Of a stretch of DNA of 64,000 nucleotides, positions 26,714-37,606 are shown piece by piece. The DNA lies in NCBI GenBank assembly GCA_022575985.1, contig JAKSXM010000007.1, positions 61,162,501 to 61,226,500 on the forward strand, read 5' to 3'. The stretch's first letter is position 1; every line of letters starts with the position of its first letter. This DNA comes from Anagrus nilaparvatae. Its lineage: Eukaryota; Arthropoda; Insecta; Hymenoptera; Mymaridae. The position numbers and the translations under genes were made by a program. The notes under the pieces are model-generated. The model ran no database searches. It was not told the DNA's origin and worked only from the letters and a program-made list of their open reading frames with translations.

Positions 26714-27698
26714 TAGTTTTCTCCAGTAATACAAAAAACATAGTTAAAGTTTATGCAATTGAATTAAAATCATAGTTTAAAAGCTAGCTATAAATTCGTG
26801 TTTATGGAGAGTCTAAAGGATAAAAACTTGTGGGCCTCTATTTTTTTGGTTCGACAAATACGAATTTTCTGGTCAGTTTTTTTCAACGCCACGCAATTTA
26901 TCCGTAGGGGACCTAAGAGCTTAAAAAATACCGAAAGATATGAGATAAAATATCCGTTTTATATAATCATTCGGAATTCAATCACTCTACTCAAAAATGT
27001 CAAAATGTATTTTTTTTAAATTTTCACAAAACAGTTATTCAAGTACTGGCATTAATATACTAAACTGAAATTATTTTTTTCATTCAATAGTAAAGCCAGG
27101 CAAATTTTCCTGAAACACGATCCGAGCAGAAGCCAAAAAACCCAAGACCTACTCGACCCGAAAAGTTGATTAACTAAACACCCCTATCTTTCCCAGTAAA
27201 AAGTTATGTTAGATATTTTAATTATTAATTCCTCAAATCTTTAAATAATTAGATTGCGGTACCATGTAAATGAATAATTTTTTTGTGTAAATTTTTGAAA
27301 CTTTCAGCTAAATAGATATAATTTCAAATGATTTACTAACATGAGTATTTTTGATCCCATATGCACGCTGCAATTTCACTACGCGTGTTTTAGTAAAGAT
27401 AATCGAAAAATTTTCGGATTCAACGAACCAATAAACATGTAATAATTTACAATTATTGAAAGTGCATGCAGTGAATATTATATTTTGAAAGCAATGAGGC
27501 TAACACATTTTGTAATTAATTGTTGTTAGTGATAATCGTATGATAATATAAATGTGTAACTATTTTAATAAAAATATCATTTCTTATTTAAAATTTTAAA
27601 TTAATAGCGATAATATATCATAATATCGTACATCCAATTAGTAGCACGCAAATATTAGCACTCTTATTATATGTAAATTATCTGGTATAATTTATATA
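26714..27698. other. Spacer with one inverted-arm relic
   Basis: 27100-27190 resembles the outer arm of the 51203-57220 composite (CGACCCGAAAAG near 27157, then AACACCCCT), suggesting a solo arm of that family. The 73-codon frame at 26798-27019 has no recognisable content. Confidence 0.45.
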
Positions 27699-28243
27699 CA
27701 TGAGAAAATACACCAACAGATTGCCCTTAAAAGTCCAACATTTTGAAGAAAAAAAATTTTAACGCACACCTTGCTAATACGTTTTTTTGTGTTCTGTAGA
27801 TCATATAAATATAGTCACGAAAAAGCGATGAACAGAAAAAATGCTGCGAAAAATCAAATCAAGCAATCTTTATTTTTAAAAACATTTTTTTAACTTTTGA
27901 GCCGTTTTAAGACGCTAATAATTAAAAATTTGTATCCTTTTTTTAGAAAAATGCTTTTTTTTAATAATTTAAAAACATTTTATCGTTTATAATGATTTTA
28001 ATTGATTAAAGAAAACTTTCAAAAATTGGTTTTTTTCAAATATCGAAAAAACGTGATTTTGAGCCTTCCAACTCAAAAAAAAAAAACTGTTTTTCGCAAC
28101 ATTTTTTCTGTTTATTGCTTTTTCCTGACTATATATGATATAAAGAACACAAAAAAACGTATTAGCAAGGTGTGCGTTAAAATTTTTTTTTTCTTCAAAT
28201 TTTGAACTTTTATAAGGGCAATCTTTTGGTGGATTTTCTCACA
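27699..28243. mobile_element. Long-hairpin foldback element (~545 bp)
   Basis: The left arm (27700-27870) and the reverse complement of the right arm (28070-28242) agree along almost their whole length, including TGAGAAAATACACCAA, a long A-run followed by TTTTAACGCACACCTTGCTA, and ATACGTTTTTTTGTG. A single-stranded copy would fold into a ~170-bp-stem hairpin with a short A/T-rich loop. TATA sits outside both ends. No coding sequence. Confidence 0.85.
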
Positions 28244-29792
28244 TATAAGGAGTACACTGAAATTCTAAAACCCTAAAATCTGAATAATTCTTTCAGAAAC
28301 TTTTTTTATATATATCTCTATCTAACAACTTTAGGCTATTTTTCGCGATTTCTTAGACATTCCTGTCTGTTGGGAACTCTGCTAATTTATATTCATATTC
28401 AGCAACTTGTAAAATATAAAAACCTAATGATAACCTTATAAAACTTTAAAAACATAATATTAGTTTTCAAAGACCTAAAAAATTTAAAATAAAAAACCAA
28501 AGCCGAATTGACCTGGAAGAAGTTTATATGAAACCGTCTATGCGATAGGTCTATACAAAATTTTAACTATTTTTAAAATATCTGGAAATCGTTTTAAAGA
28601 ATCATAGATTAGTATAAGATCTTTACTCAGTGGAGAGTATTATACATATATTCTCTACTTAAGAATATTCAATAAGGCAAAATTAATTTAAATAAAATAA
28701 TTTAAAAAAATTATTTGAAAATTATGTAAAATATTGTAAAAAAATGTTAGCCTTGATAATGAAGACTGAAAGTCTTCGAAACGTAGGAAATTTATTGCAA
28801 AAATAAAGGAAAAAATTGTTAGCTCAAAAATCAAGTATTTGTATTTAATATGAAAAATTTTTATTCAACTCTATAAAAAAATAAAACGAAAATTCTCTAA
28901 ATGTCTTCAATATTAGGACTCTTTAGGATTTTCCCAAAAAATTATTTCTTACCGTGTACTAAAATATAAAAGCATTTATTCGTGTACATGTACCGAGACC
29001 ATTGGTAGTATATTCTACTAAAAGTCTCAGGTAACTTAATTAGTTTATAAAATATTAACGTCTTACATATACTTGTTTTTGCACTTAGTTTTGGCCACTT
29101 TCTCATTAAACTTTACGGAATATATTTTCCGTTATATATGACTTTAGTTAAATCTAATATAAGCTTTGCTGCTGTATATAAAATAATTATTTTATAACTT
29201 AATTTTAAATAAACTAACAACCAAATAGTTATTATACCTATAAATATTTTGCAGTCATAATTTTTGAATTTTTTTTTTATTAATTTAAACTAAAATGAAA
29301 AATTTTTACTTCATCTATAAAGTATTCATTTTTTAAAAACTTATATATATTATTAGAATTTTAATAAAAAACACATTGTAAAGTTTGGATTGACTTTTTG
29401 GTAAAGAAGTTAATTGTATGAACAAACTTTACCTAAATAATTGTTTACAAAAGTATGATAAGTTTGTCAGGTCAAAAAACGGAAAAGCGTATATAAGATT
29501 TAGTAATAATAATTAACAATGAGCTTATTTAAAAAATTTTTTTCTTTACAAAAATGAAAGAATAGATAAAATTCATTTAGAGGAGCAGTTTTAATTCGTC
29601 TGACAGTTTAAAATGTTGCACAATCAAAATTTTTTGTCTTTTTAGTTCAAATTTACGAACTTTCAAGCAAGGTGTGTGTGTTTTTAAAATTTTTTTAAAT
29701 TTTTAATTTGAAAAAGTTTGAATAGAATAACATCAAGGTTAAATATTTTATATTTTATTTTATTTTAATCAATTACTTTACCCAAAAAAAGT
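28244..29792. other. AT-rich non-coding DNA, nothing recognised
   Basis: No supported gene, RNA gene or repeat partner. Confidence 0.5.
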
Positions 29793-29922
29793 TTAATCAA
29801 CTTCTCATTGACGCTCAAAGCCAGTAAACCTATTCTAAAAAAATACTATATTTACTATAGTTACTATAGTACTTTTTTAAAATAGTTTAACTGGCTTTGA
29901 GCTGGTGTCAATGAGAAGTTAA
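29793..29922. mobile_element. 130-bp palindromic MITE
   Basis: Near-perfect inverted repeat: TCAACTTCTCATTGACGCTC at left and its inverse ending ATGAGAAGTT at right, with matching inner arms CAAAGCCAGT/ACTGGCTTTG and a centre built of TACTATAG units. TTAA occurs at both outer edges, which could be the target sequence. Confidence 0.8.
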
Positions 29923-31205
29923 TATACATAATAAATTTCACACAAACAGATTTTACATTGAATATCAAAGTTTAAAATTAATGTTTTTTAGTCACTGTTT
30001 TGAAAATTTTTTTCAGAAGATAAGTCCTAATTTACCATTTAAGTAAAATTAGTTCTCTTCATCATCTTATACAATAAGATCTTAAATTTCATTGTTTAGT
30101 TCAACAGCAGAAAACGAATGCCTGTTAGATATTATTCTATTCTAGCCACGTTCCAACTGTCATAATATTACTTGCATAATTTATATTCTCAGATATAATA
30201 CATATATATGCTGTTGCTGCTAATCTTACCATTTCGAAATATTTAATTTTTTTTTTCCACAAATATTTTGTTTTAGAATATTTTGTTTATTTTTAAAAAA
30301 TTAATCACTCTGACTAGTAGACTGATGACTAATACAGGAGATGAGAAATTAAATAAAGAAAAATGTCTTAAAAAACGTCTATCCAATTCGGTCTGGTACC
30401 TTAAATTTAATTTAATTATTTAATATATCTGTACGATACAAACTATTTTTAAAATTTACTTATTGAGTTTACTATGATTTAGAAACTGCAATAGCATTAA
30501 AAATGTTTTTCAAGATTATAAAATAATAAATGTTTTTCAATATTCTATCTAGGGTCCATGAAATTGAACCCATAAAAATGAATATAAATACGTAAATTGT
30601 TTGTATGATTATTGGGCATTGAATCTCAAACGAAGATACTAAGGATTGAATTTAACAAATGCATATTTAAAGTATATTTTAACACTGATTGAGGGAAGGG
30701 AGAAACTTTATTTTAGAACTTAATAAAATCTTATTTTTTCCCTGGTATAAAAAATATCTATATCTTAGTTATTCTTTAAAATAAAAATGTTTCGGAGCTA
30801 ATTTGAAGATCCGTCCGAACAAGCTATATGTAATTCTCAAATATCAACCCATATGCATTATAACACAAATGACTCTCTTTTCCGTGACAATGTTGTACAG
30901 TATTAATATCGACCCAAAAACCAACGAATATACATACTATGTATATGTGCATTTTTACGAGAAAGTACTTTTTATGAGCACCAAAAATGAAGAAAAAAAA
31001 ATTTACGAGGCCGCGACTGCCACCATGATTTTTTTGTTTGAACCCTATAAAATACAAAAAAAAAGCGTGAACACGAAATCGGCGATGGATGCCAAAAAGA
31101 TTTTGCAACTTCTATGTCAAAAACCGTGTTTTTCGTATCTGAGTTACCCAAATTATCAAAATAACTTAAGTAAATAAAATTTAAACAAATATTTTAAAAA
31201 ATCTG
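29923..31205. other. Spacer with an unexplained open stretch
   Basis: Mostly AT-rich. 30803-31177 is open for 124 codons on the plus strand and largely open on the minus strand too (30824-31108), and it is slightly G/C-richer than its flanks. Neither translation has a domain I recognise. It may be a relic of unidentified transposon coding DNA. Confidence 0.4.
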
Positions 31206-31431
31206 ATTGCCAGGGAAAAACCACTCCAGAAGAAAAAAAAACTTTTCTTTTTACGATGAAATTTAGCCAAGTTAACGTCAATTTAAGATTTTACTCGACA
31301 TTTGTCTTAAAATAGATTGAAGTTTTATATTGAAAAAAACCTGTTTCTGAACTTTAAATATGCATTACTTGCTTGATTTTCATCGTAAAATAATAATTTT
31401 TTTTTAAATCGATGTATTTTTCCCTGGCAAT
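31206..31431. mobile_element. Small TIR element (~225 bp)
   Basis: Bounded by ATTGCCAGGGAAAAA and its inverse TTTTTCCCTGGCAAT. Inner complementarity is weak (TTTTTACGATGAAAT versus ATTTTCATCGTAAAA). Confidence 0.65.
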
Positions 31432-32042
31432 TCATTTCTTTATGAAAAAAATCATTTTCATGTACCAAATTTCAATTTTCAGGTCAAAAGCCTTTGAAAA
31501 CTATAAGTAGCAAAATTTACTTAACACAGTTTTCCGGGGCAACAATTTAAATTTTAAAATTCTGTTAGCAGATTCGGATTCTGATAAAACCCCATAAGAT
31601 ACATAGAAAGTAACTTCTTGTATAATATTGGAGATTCGGCAATTTTCTCGAAAATTGGCCAATTTTTGTTAAAAATAAGGGTAGAGATGAAATTGAGGTT
31701 AAATCCGATTAAAATTTCCATTTTGGTGACCCAAGAAACCCTAGTTACAGTTTTTATGCCAAGCGATTTAAATATTTCACTGCGATTTAAAAGCTATTTA
31801 AGTATTAAAATATTATAATATTTTGTTATAATTTCCTATTATTTTAATTTTAATTTTTTATATTAATATCATAAGAGTTTTATTTTTTTGGAGTATTTTA
31901 TTATTATAAGAATTTTTTTTTATTTATACATATAGTGTACTTGATATAGCATAATAATTTTAATACATAAGATCATGTATTTATAAATGTGCAATTATCT
32001 TATAAATAAATTAATTTTTTAATGTTACAATAACAAAATCAA
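31432..32042. other. AT-rich spacer, nothing recognised
   Basis: No supported gene. The 66-codon frame at 31618-31818 has no recognisable content. The junction with the retrotransposon falls near 32040, where ACAATAACAAAA occurs twice within 25 bp. Confidence 0.5.
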
Positions 32043-33175
32043 AGTACAATAACAAAAGCAGATGGTACCTTAGCTTATGTAAGTAAAAAAATGGACTGTG
32101 ATACTAATATAAAAGACTTAGGATCTTTAAAAATTATAGAGATTGCAACCAAATCTGAATTCTTTACAGCTATTTATAAAAACCATAAAATAAAAAATAA
32201 TGTTTTTGTAGATGACCTTGAAAATTATATACGTAAAAACAATCACAAAAATCACTATATTTTTGGTGACATAAATATAAATATTTTGGAAAAGAACTCA
32301 ATAAAAAATATATTTAATTCAAATATTGACGATTACACCAATAACTATTACTAAAATGGTTATATATCTGTCATAAATAATGTCACCAGACCCAACTATA
32401 ATGAGAACGGTGGAACATGCATAGACCATATATTCGTCAAAGCTGACTTTAATCATAAAAATTTTAAATCTGCAATTTACAAAAGTACCTTTTCTGATCA
32501 TTATACCACCTTTCTCAGTATAGGTAATTGTTCTACACAAAATCACACACACTTAAAAAAATCCATTAATTATAATAAATTATTATCGCTAGCTTGTAAT
32601 GAAAATTGGAATGATATTATTAACATAAAAAATGCTGAAAGCGCTTTGGAAGCAATTTTAACTACCGTCAGTACTTTAATTAAAAAATCAGAATTTAAAG
32701 TAAAACATCAAAACAAAAAAAGAAAACCTTGGATTACCAATGGTCTTGTCAAATCAGATTTTGCAAACAACAATTTTTTTGGAAAAAAAAAGAAATCAAA
32801 CAATATTGATTCAATTGTTCTTAACAATAAAAAGATATATGATAAAAAATGTATTGCCAATGCCATGAATTCCTTCTTTGCCAGTATTGGTTCTCATCTT
32901 AATAAAAAAAATGTACTAAATCAAAATCGTTTTACTAATTTTACTGAAACTGTTATTAATGAATCTTTTTTTATTAATTCAACGGATCCCACTGAAGTAG
33001 AAAAAATGATTAAAACTCTAGTCGACCAAACAGCAGCAGGTATTGATGGTATTGGTAATAAAATTATTAAACTTTTGAGTGGCTACCTATCCAAACCTTT
33101 TGCACATGTGTTCAACTTGTCCATAGAGAATGGTTATTACCCTCAACATTTTAAAAAAGCGGTTATTATTCCCAT
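32043..33175 (+). pseudogene. CR1/Jockey-like non-LTR retrotransposon ORF2, 5' part (endonuclease to RT start)
   Basis: The frame is continuous from about 32043 except for one in-frame TAA at 32352. It encodes the second half of an AP-type endonuclease (start ADGTLAYVSKKMD; HYIFGDININIL near 32255-32290; catalytic SDHY at about 32495) and, after a linker, the first RT blocks (TAAGIDGIGNKIIKLLSG, then FKKAVIIPI). The element is 5'-truncated inside the endonuclease. At 33175/33176 a 2.49-kb insertion interrupts it between two codons of the same frame; it resumes at 35664. RNase H is absent, as is usual for CR1/Jockey types. Confidence 0.9.
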
Positions 33176-33308
33176 TGTAATACGGTGTTTTTATACACCT
33201 TTTAAATAATTTCAAATTAAAAATCGCGCTTATGTATTATGTAATTCAGGTGTGAATTACGGCGCTAAAATCGATATTATTGATCGATAACTGGGGGTCA
33301 CGTGAGTT

Positions 33309-33328
33309 TCAAAGAAATAACTCTCTCT
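33309..33328. repeat. (CT)n microsatellite
   Basis: About ten CT dinucleotides inside the unique left part of the composite insertion. Confidence 0.85.
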
Positions 33329-33458
33329 CTCTCTCTCGTCCCTCGGATTTCGTGGAAATCGGACGAATTATGTAATCTCGCGCGCGCTCCTTTCTGTCCC
33401 TGTAGATGAGATATGCTCTCCAGATGACTTTATTATAAAGCATGTATTGTATATCGTG

Positions 33459-34092
33459 CTAAAATGTGTTCGCGTAATGGGACCTTCTAATTTATAGAAA
33501 ATTATATGAGTGAGGATGGAGAACATTTTCAAGAAGAATAGGGTTAGCTACCCTGTAGATGAGGTTCATCCCACCACCAGGAGCCTCTCCATAAAGGTCC
33601 ACACGTCGAGTCACCATTTTCTGAGTCAATATTTTTAATAGAAGAAAAGGAGCGACGTCGTGAGTAAATGTTTAATAAAATTATATAAATGGTTAACCAC
33701 GCGGAATTATAATCGTCGCGAATTTATTTTTTTTGAAATTTATAGAAACCGGTATATATCTGTATGTATGTATGGTAAAATAGTATGAGTGTGGCCACCG
33801 AAAATTATGTAAAATATTTTTATAATTTTGAACATTTAAAATTTATTAAATTAAAATATATAATGATCATTTAAATTAAATTATTAATTTGTCTTATAAA
33901 AATTTATTTATTAATCCTTTTTTCAATGCATGCTGCCAGGTGTATGTGTGTGTATTTTTGTATACCACACTATTGTAAAACAGGTAAAACCCCCTCTCTC
34001 TCTTAAGAGTAACATTGTATTTTAGCAATATAAAACATTATTAAATCTATTATTATTATTGTTTATTTATTATTACTAAAATAAAGTGTTAC
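33459..34092 (-). repeat. GT...AG-bounded repeat, copy A
   Basis: 634 bp, near-identical to copy B in direct orientation. Read on the minus strand (the sense of the enclosed coiled-coil frame) it begins GTAACACTTTATTTTAG and ends CGAACACATTTTAG, that is GT...AG with a T-rich acceptor. Plus-strand landmarks include GTTCGCGTAATGGGACCTTC and TCCATAAAGGTCCACACGTC. It is non-coding. The outer few bases (CTAAAAT...GTGTT) recur at its two ends, so homology-driven duplication is possible. Confidence 0.85.
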
Positions 34093-35030
34093 AAACGTAA
34101 TTCTGAATTGTCACTCACTTTATTTAATAAACTTGTCAACTTTGAATTTAATTCATGATTTTCTGATTCAAGTTCATCAACGCGAATTCTAATTTCTTTA
34201 AGAGTTCCTGTCAATGTTGAGTTTATGTTCGACGATTCTGATAATTGTTTTTTCAAAACTTCTGACTTAATTTGCTCTTCGGAAAGTTTATCTTGCATTG
34301 TTTCTAATTGCTTTTTATTCTCAGATTTTAAATTGATTATATCTTCTTTCAACTTTTCAATGCATAAAATTTTCACTCTAATATTTTCCTGCAAATTTTC
34401 ATTATCAGGTTTCATTATTTCAACTTTAGTTTTGTATTCATTAAGAGTGTCACATTTATGTTTTAATAAATCTGTAATTTCATCCATTTTTTTAGATTTT
34501 TCCAAAATTTCACTTCTTAATTGTTGTTGAATATCTTCCTGATCCTGAAATTCTTTTTTGATATTGTTCATTTTTGATGATAGCGATTCAATTTCAGAAT
34601 TTTTCATATCAATAATGTTTTTCATTTGTACAGCATTTAGTTCCAAGCCTTCAATGGTATTTTTCATGGAATCATTTGTTGATAAACAAGATTCAAGTTT
34701 TTCTTGAAGCTCTGCAACTTTTTGTTGAAAGCGTTCTTTTTCAATATTTAACTGACTTTCTAACTCAGCTTCTAAAGTTTTTGTCAATTGTTCTTTCTCA
34801 TAAATAGCATCGATTTTAAAATCATTTTTGATGCTGTTTCTTGAAATTTTGTCAATTTCATTTTGAAGTGATGATTCAAGCGAATTAATATTTTGTTTTA
34901 GTTTTTCATTTTCATAGATGGTTTCTTTTAAATTTTCTTCTAAATTATGATTTTTTTCTTTTAACAATTTATTCATATGTTCTTGTTTTGATAAATCATC
35001 ATGAAGCTTTTCTAAATCAGTTTCTAAACT
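34093..35030 (-). CDS. Captured coiled-coil exon (312 codons, open at both ends)
   Basis: On the minus strand the frame is open for 312 codons from the AG at the edge of repeat B (35031) to the GT at the edge of repeat A (34092), 938 nt in all; the first in-frame Met is at 34976. The stop follows only because the frame would enter the repeat (TTG TAA). The protein is highly charged (K, E, N, Q, S, L) with continuous heptad character, for example EKLKQNINSLESSLQNEIDK and VAELQEKLESCLSTNDSMK near the start and RVDELESENHELNSKL near the end. It resembles the rod of a long golgin-, CLIP- or kinesin-like protein, but I cannot name the parent. No decay is visible, unlike everything around it. It may be a captured exon of a host gene or a transposon-borne gene part. 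Confidence 0.6.
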
Positions 35031-35663
35031 CTAAAATGTGTTCGCGTAGTGGGACCTTCTAATATATAGAAAATTATATGAGTGAGGATGGAGAACATTT
35101 TCAAGAAGAATAGGGTTAGCTACCCTGTATATGAGGTTCATCCCACCACCAGGAGTCTCTCCATAAAGGTCCACACGTCGAGTCACCATTTTCCGAGTCA
35201 ATATTTTTAATAGAAGAAAAGGAGCGACGTCGTGAGTAAATGTTTAATAAAATTATATAAATGGTTAACCACGAGGAATTATAATCGTCGCGAATTTATT
35301 TTTTTTGAAATTTATAGAAACCGGTATATATCTGTATGTATGTATGATAAAATAGTATGAGTGTGGCCACTGAAAATTATGTAAAATATTTTTATGATTT
35401 TGAACAATTAAAATTTATTAAATTAAAATATATAATGATCATTTAAATTAAATTATTAATTTGTCTTATAATAATTTATTTATTAATCCTTTTCCAATGC
35501 ATGCTGCCAGGCGCATGTGTGTGTATTTTTACATACCACACTATAATAAATCAGGTAAAACCCCTCTCTCTTAAAAGTAACATTGTATTTTAGTAATATA
35601 AAACATTATTAAATTAATTATTATTATTATTATTTATTTATTTTTGCTAAAATAAAGTGTTAC
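35031..35663 (-). repeat. GT...AG-bounded repeat, copy B
   Basis: Direct repeat of 33459-34092 with scattered substitutions and small indels (for example GTAGTGGGACC for GTAATGGGACC). On the minus strand it starts GTAACACTTTATTTTAG right at the junction with the interrupted retrotransposon and ends CACATTTTAG directly before the coiled-coil frame. Confidence 0.85.
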
Positions 35664-36964
35664 ATCAATCATAAAAATGGCAATCGTGGTAACTATTCTA
35701 ATTATAGGCCTATTTCATTGACATCAAACTTTGCTAAAATCTTTGAAAAGCTTATCAAATTGAGACTAAACAGCTTTTTAATTAAACATAAAATAATTTC
35801 GGACAAGCAGTTTGGATTTAAAGATGGTACGTCAACTAATGATGCTATTGGTTATGTTACTAACTTCATTTACAAAAATCTTGATGAATCCAAAAAACCA
35901 ATAGCAATATTTCTTGATTTAAGTAAGGCATTCGATACTGTCAACCACGATATCCTACTTCACAAGTTGGAAAATAGTTGGAATGTATAGGCATTAGCCT
36001 AGATTTTTTTAAAAGCTATCTTTCAAATCGTGAAACAATTACTAGCGTTGAAGGAAATTTAAGTAATCCCAAAACAGTTTGTGCTGGTGTTCCTCAGGGC
36101 TCTGTGTTGGGACCAATTCTCTTCAACATTTTTATTGATGATTTGTTGAGGATTGGTGGCAACATTGTTGCTTTTGCGGACGACACTGTAATACTTGTAA
36201 GTGAGAGTTCGTGGTTGAAGTCAAATGAAAAAGCCAACGCAATTGTAAATAAAGCATCAGACTGGCTTAATCAAAACCTTTTGACTATAAATGTTGATAA
36301 ATCATCCTTCATAACCTTCTCTATGGGCAGGGATATGATCCCTGATGAAGTAAACATTGCCTTCTATGACGGAAACACTTATTGTCCGTTACAAAGAACT
36401 AATAGCTCTAAATATCTGGGTATTATAATTGACCAACATTTGCAATGGAATGAACACATCAATTCTTTATTAAAAAAAACCAAATATATTCTCTTCCTAT
36501 TTCATAAACTGAAATATTATTTAAATTATAAACAAATGAAAACTATTTATTATGCTGTGTTCAATTCTCTTACAAGTTATGGAATACTAGGCTGGGGAGG
36601 TAGTTATAAGACTCTTTTAAAAAAATTAGAAAATAGACAACGTCGTATCATAAATATTTTTGACTATGAAAATAATAATGACATCTTTCTAACTATTAAA
36701 CAAAATTTTTACTATTTTTCTATCAAAAAGGAATATTTAAATATCAAAAATATTTATCATTCTAATGTCCGCAAAAATGAGCGTACTATCATAGTAAATA
36801 TACCTGATTGTAGAAAAGAAATTAGAAAAAAAGATTATTATTACAGCGCTATAAAAATTTTTAATAAACTTCCTAAACACCTAAAAATTCCAGATTCTAA
36901 TGAACAACTAACAAACAGTTGGTACTATCAAGTAAAAAAGGTGATCTCTACAATAGCTAGTTAA
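35664..36964 (+). pseudogene. CR1/Jockey-like non-LTR retrotransposon ORF2, RT domain
   Basis: Continuation of the 32043-33175 frame. RT blocks in order: NYRPISLTSNFAKIFEKLI (35693-35750), KQFGFKDGTSTNDAI, AIFLDLSKAFDTVNHDILLH (35905-35965, first catalytic Asp), then after one frameshift near 35975 GVPQGSVLGPILFNIFIDDL (36087-36147) and VAFADDTVILV (36168-36200, catalytic FADD), SKYLGIIIDQHLQWNEHI and a C-terminal extension ending TIAS at 36964. Apart from the frameshift, the upstream stop and the insertion, the coding sequence is well kept, so the copy is fairly young. It lacks RNase H. Confidence 0.92.
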
Positions 36965-37525
36965 GCTATTAAAGTTATTAAGCAATATACATATAAAAAT
37001 TAAAATGAACAAAATAAATCAAAAAATAAAATAAAATTAAAAAAAAAAAAAAAAAAAAATGGATTTCTCTAAATTAAATTCTAAATTTTGTGTGTGTGTG
37101 TATATAAATTCATTTAAATGTGGCTAAAATATAGTGATAACTTGTGTTAATGAGATTGATACTCTTTATCTTAGAGACATTTATAAATCTCTTAAATATT
37201 GTTATATATATTTTTTTTTCCTTTCTCTCTCTATATAATTCATAAATTTATTGACTACTCTAATACTAATACTAAATTGTTATTTTTATTGGATTAAACA
37301 TGTTAACAATTTCTAACAAAATATTTTATATTTATATTTTTACTTTAAACTAAATTTTTATAAGAAAAATATTGTATCATAATTTATTAAGTTCTACCAG
37401 TCCCATGCACAGATCTACGATCTCGTTGGGCATTAGGTGGTACATTAAACTTATATATATATGTATTACTTGATAATAATTGTATTATGCTGGAATAAAT
37501 AAATAATTAAATAAATAATAAAATT
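36965..37525 (+). other. Retrotransposon 3' untranslated region and tail
   Basis: Runs from the ORF2 stop through an A-run (about 37038-37059), a short (GT)n tract near 37090 and a TCTACGATCTCGTTGGGCAT block, to a terminal AATAAATAAATAATTAAAT run at about 37493-37525. The AATAAA-type tail marks the 3' end of the element. The next retrotransposon starts directly after it. Confidence 0.65.
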
Positions 37526-37606
37526 TTTTAATGTACTTTCTTTCTGCTAACTTGTTTACTTACATGAAACAGCTGATAAATATTTATGTTTGCATCATAA
37601 AAAAAT

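Larger units (their letters stand above)
33176..35665. mobile_element. 2.49-kb composite insertion carrying a coiled-coil segment
   Basis: The insertion splits the RT gene at 33175 and the retrotransposon frame continues at 35664. The ends are weakly inverted (TGTAATACGGTG versus inverse TGTAACACTTTA), with a likely 2-3 bp target duplication (AT, at most CAT). The net gain is 2490 bp, a multiple of three, consistent with the interrupted frame. Layout: 283 bp unique (with CT microsatellite and ATCGATATTATTGATCGAT palindrome), repeat copy A (33459-34092), a minus-strand coiled-coil segment (34093-35030), repeat copy B (35031-35663). No transposase or RT of its own. TG...CA outer bases recall LTRs, but there is no primer-binding site or pol gene. 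Confidence 0.75.

Noticed and set aside
34225..34530. Plus-strand open frame in the coiled-coil segment
   Set aside because: Antisense shadow (Ser/Phe-rich) of the Lys/Glu-rich coiled-coil frame.
33176..35664. LTR retrotransposon or solo LTR pair (outer TG...CA, two direct repeats)
   Set aside because: The left repeat is preceded by 283 bp absent from the right copy, the target duplication is only 2-3 bp, and there is no primer-binding site, polypurine tract, gag or pol between the repeats.
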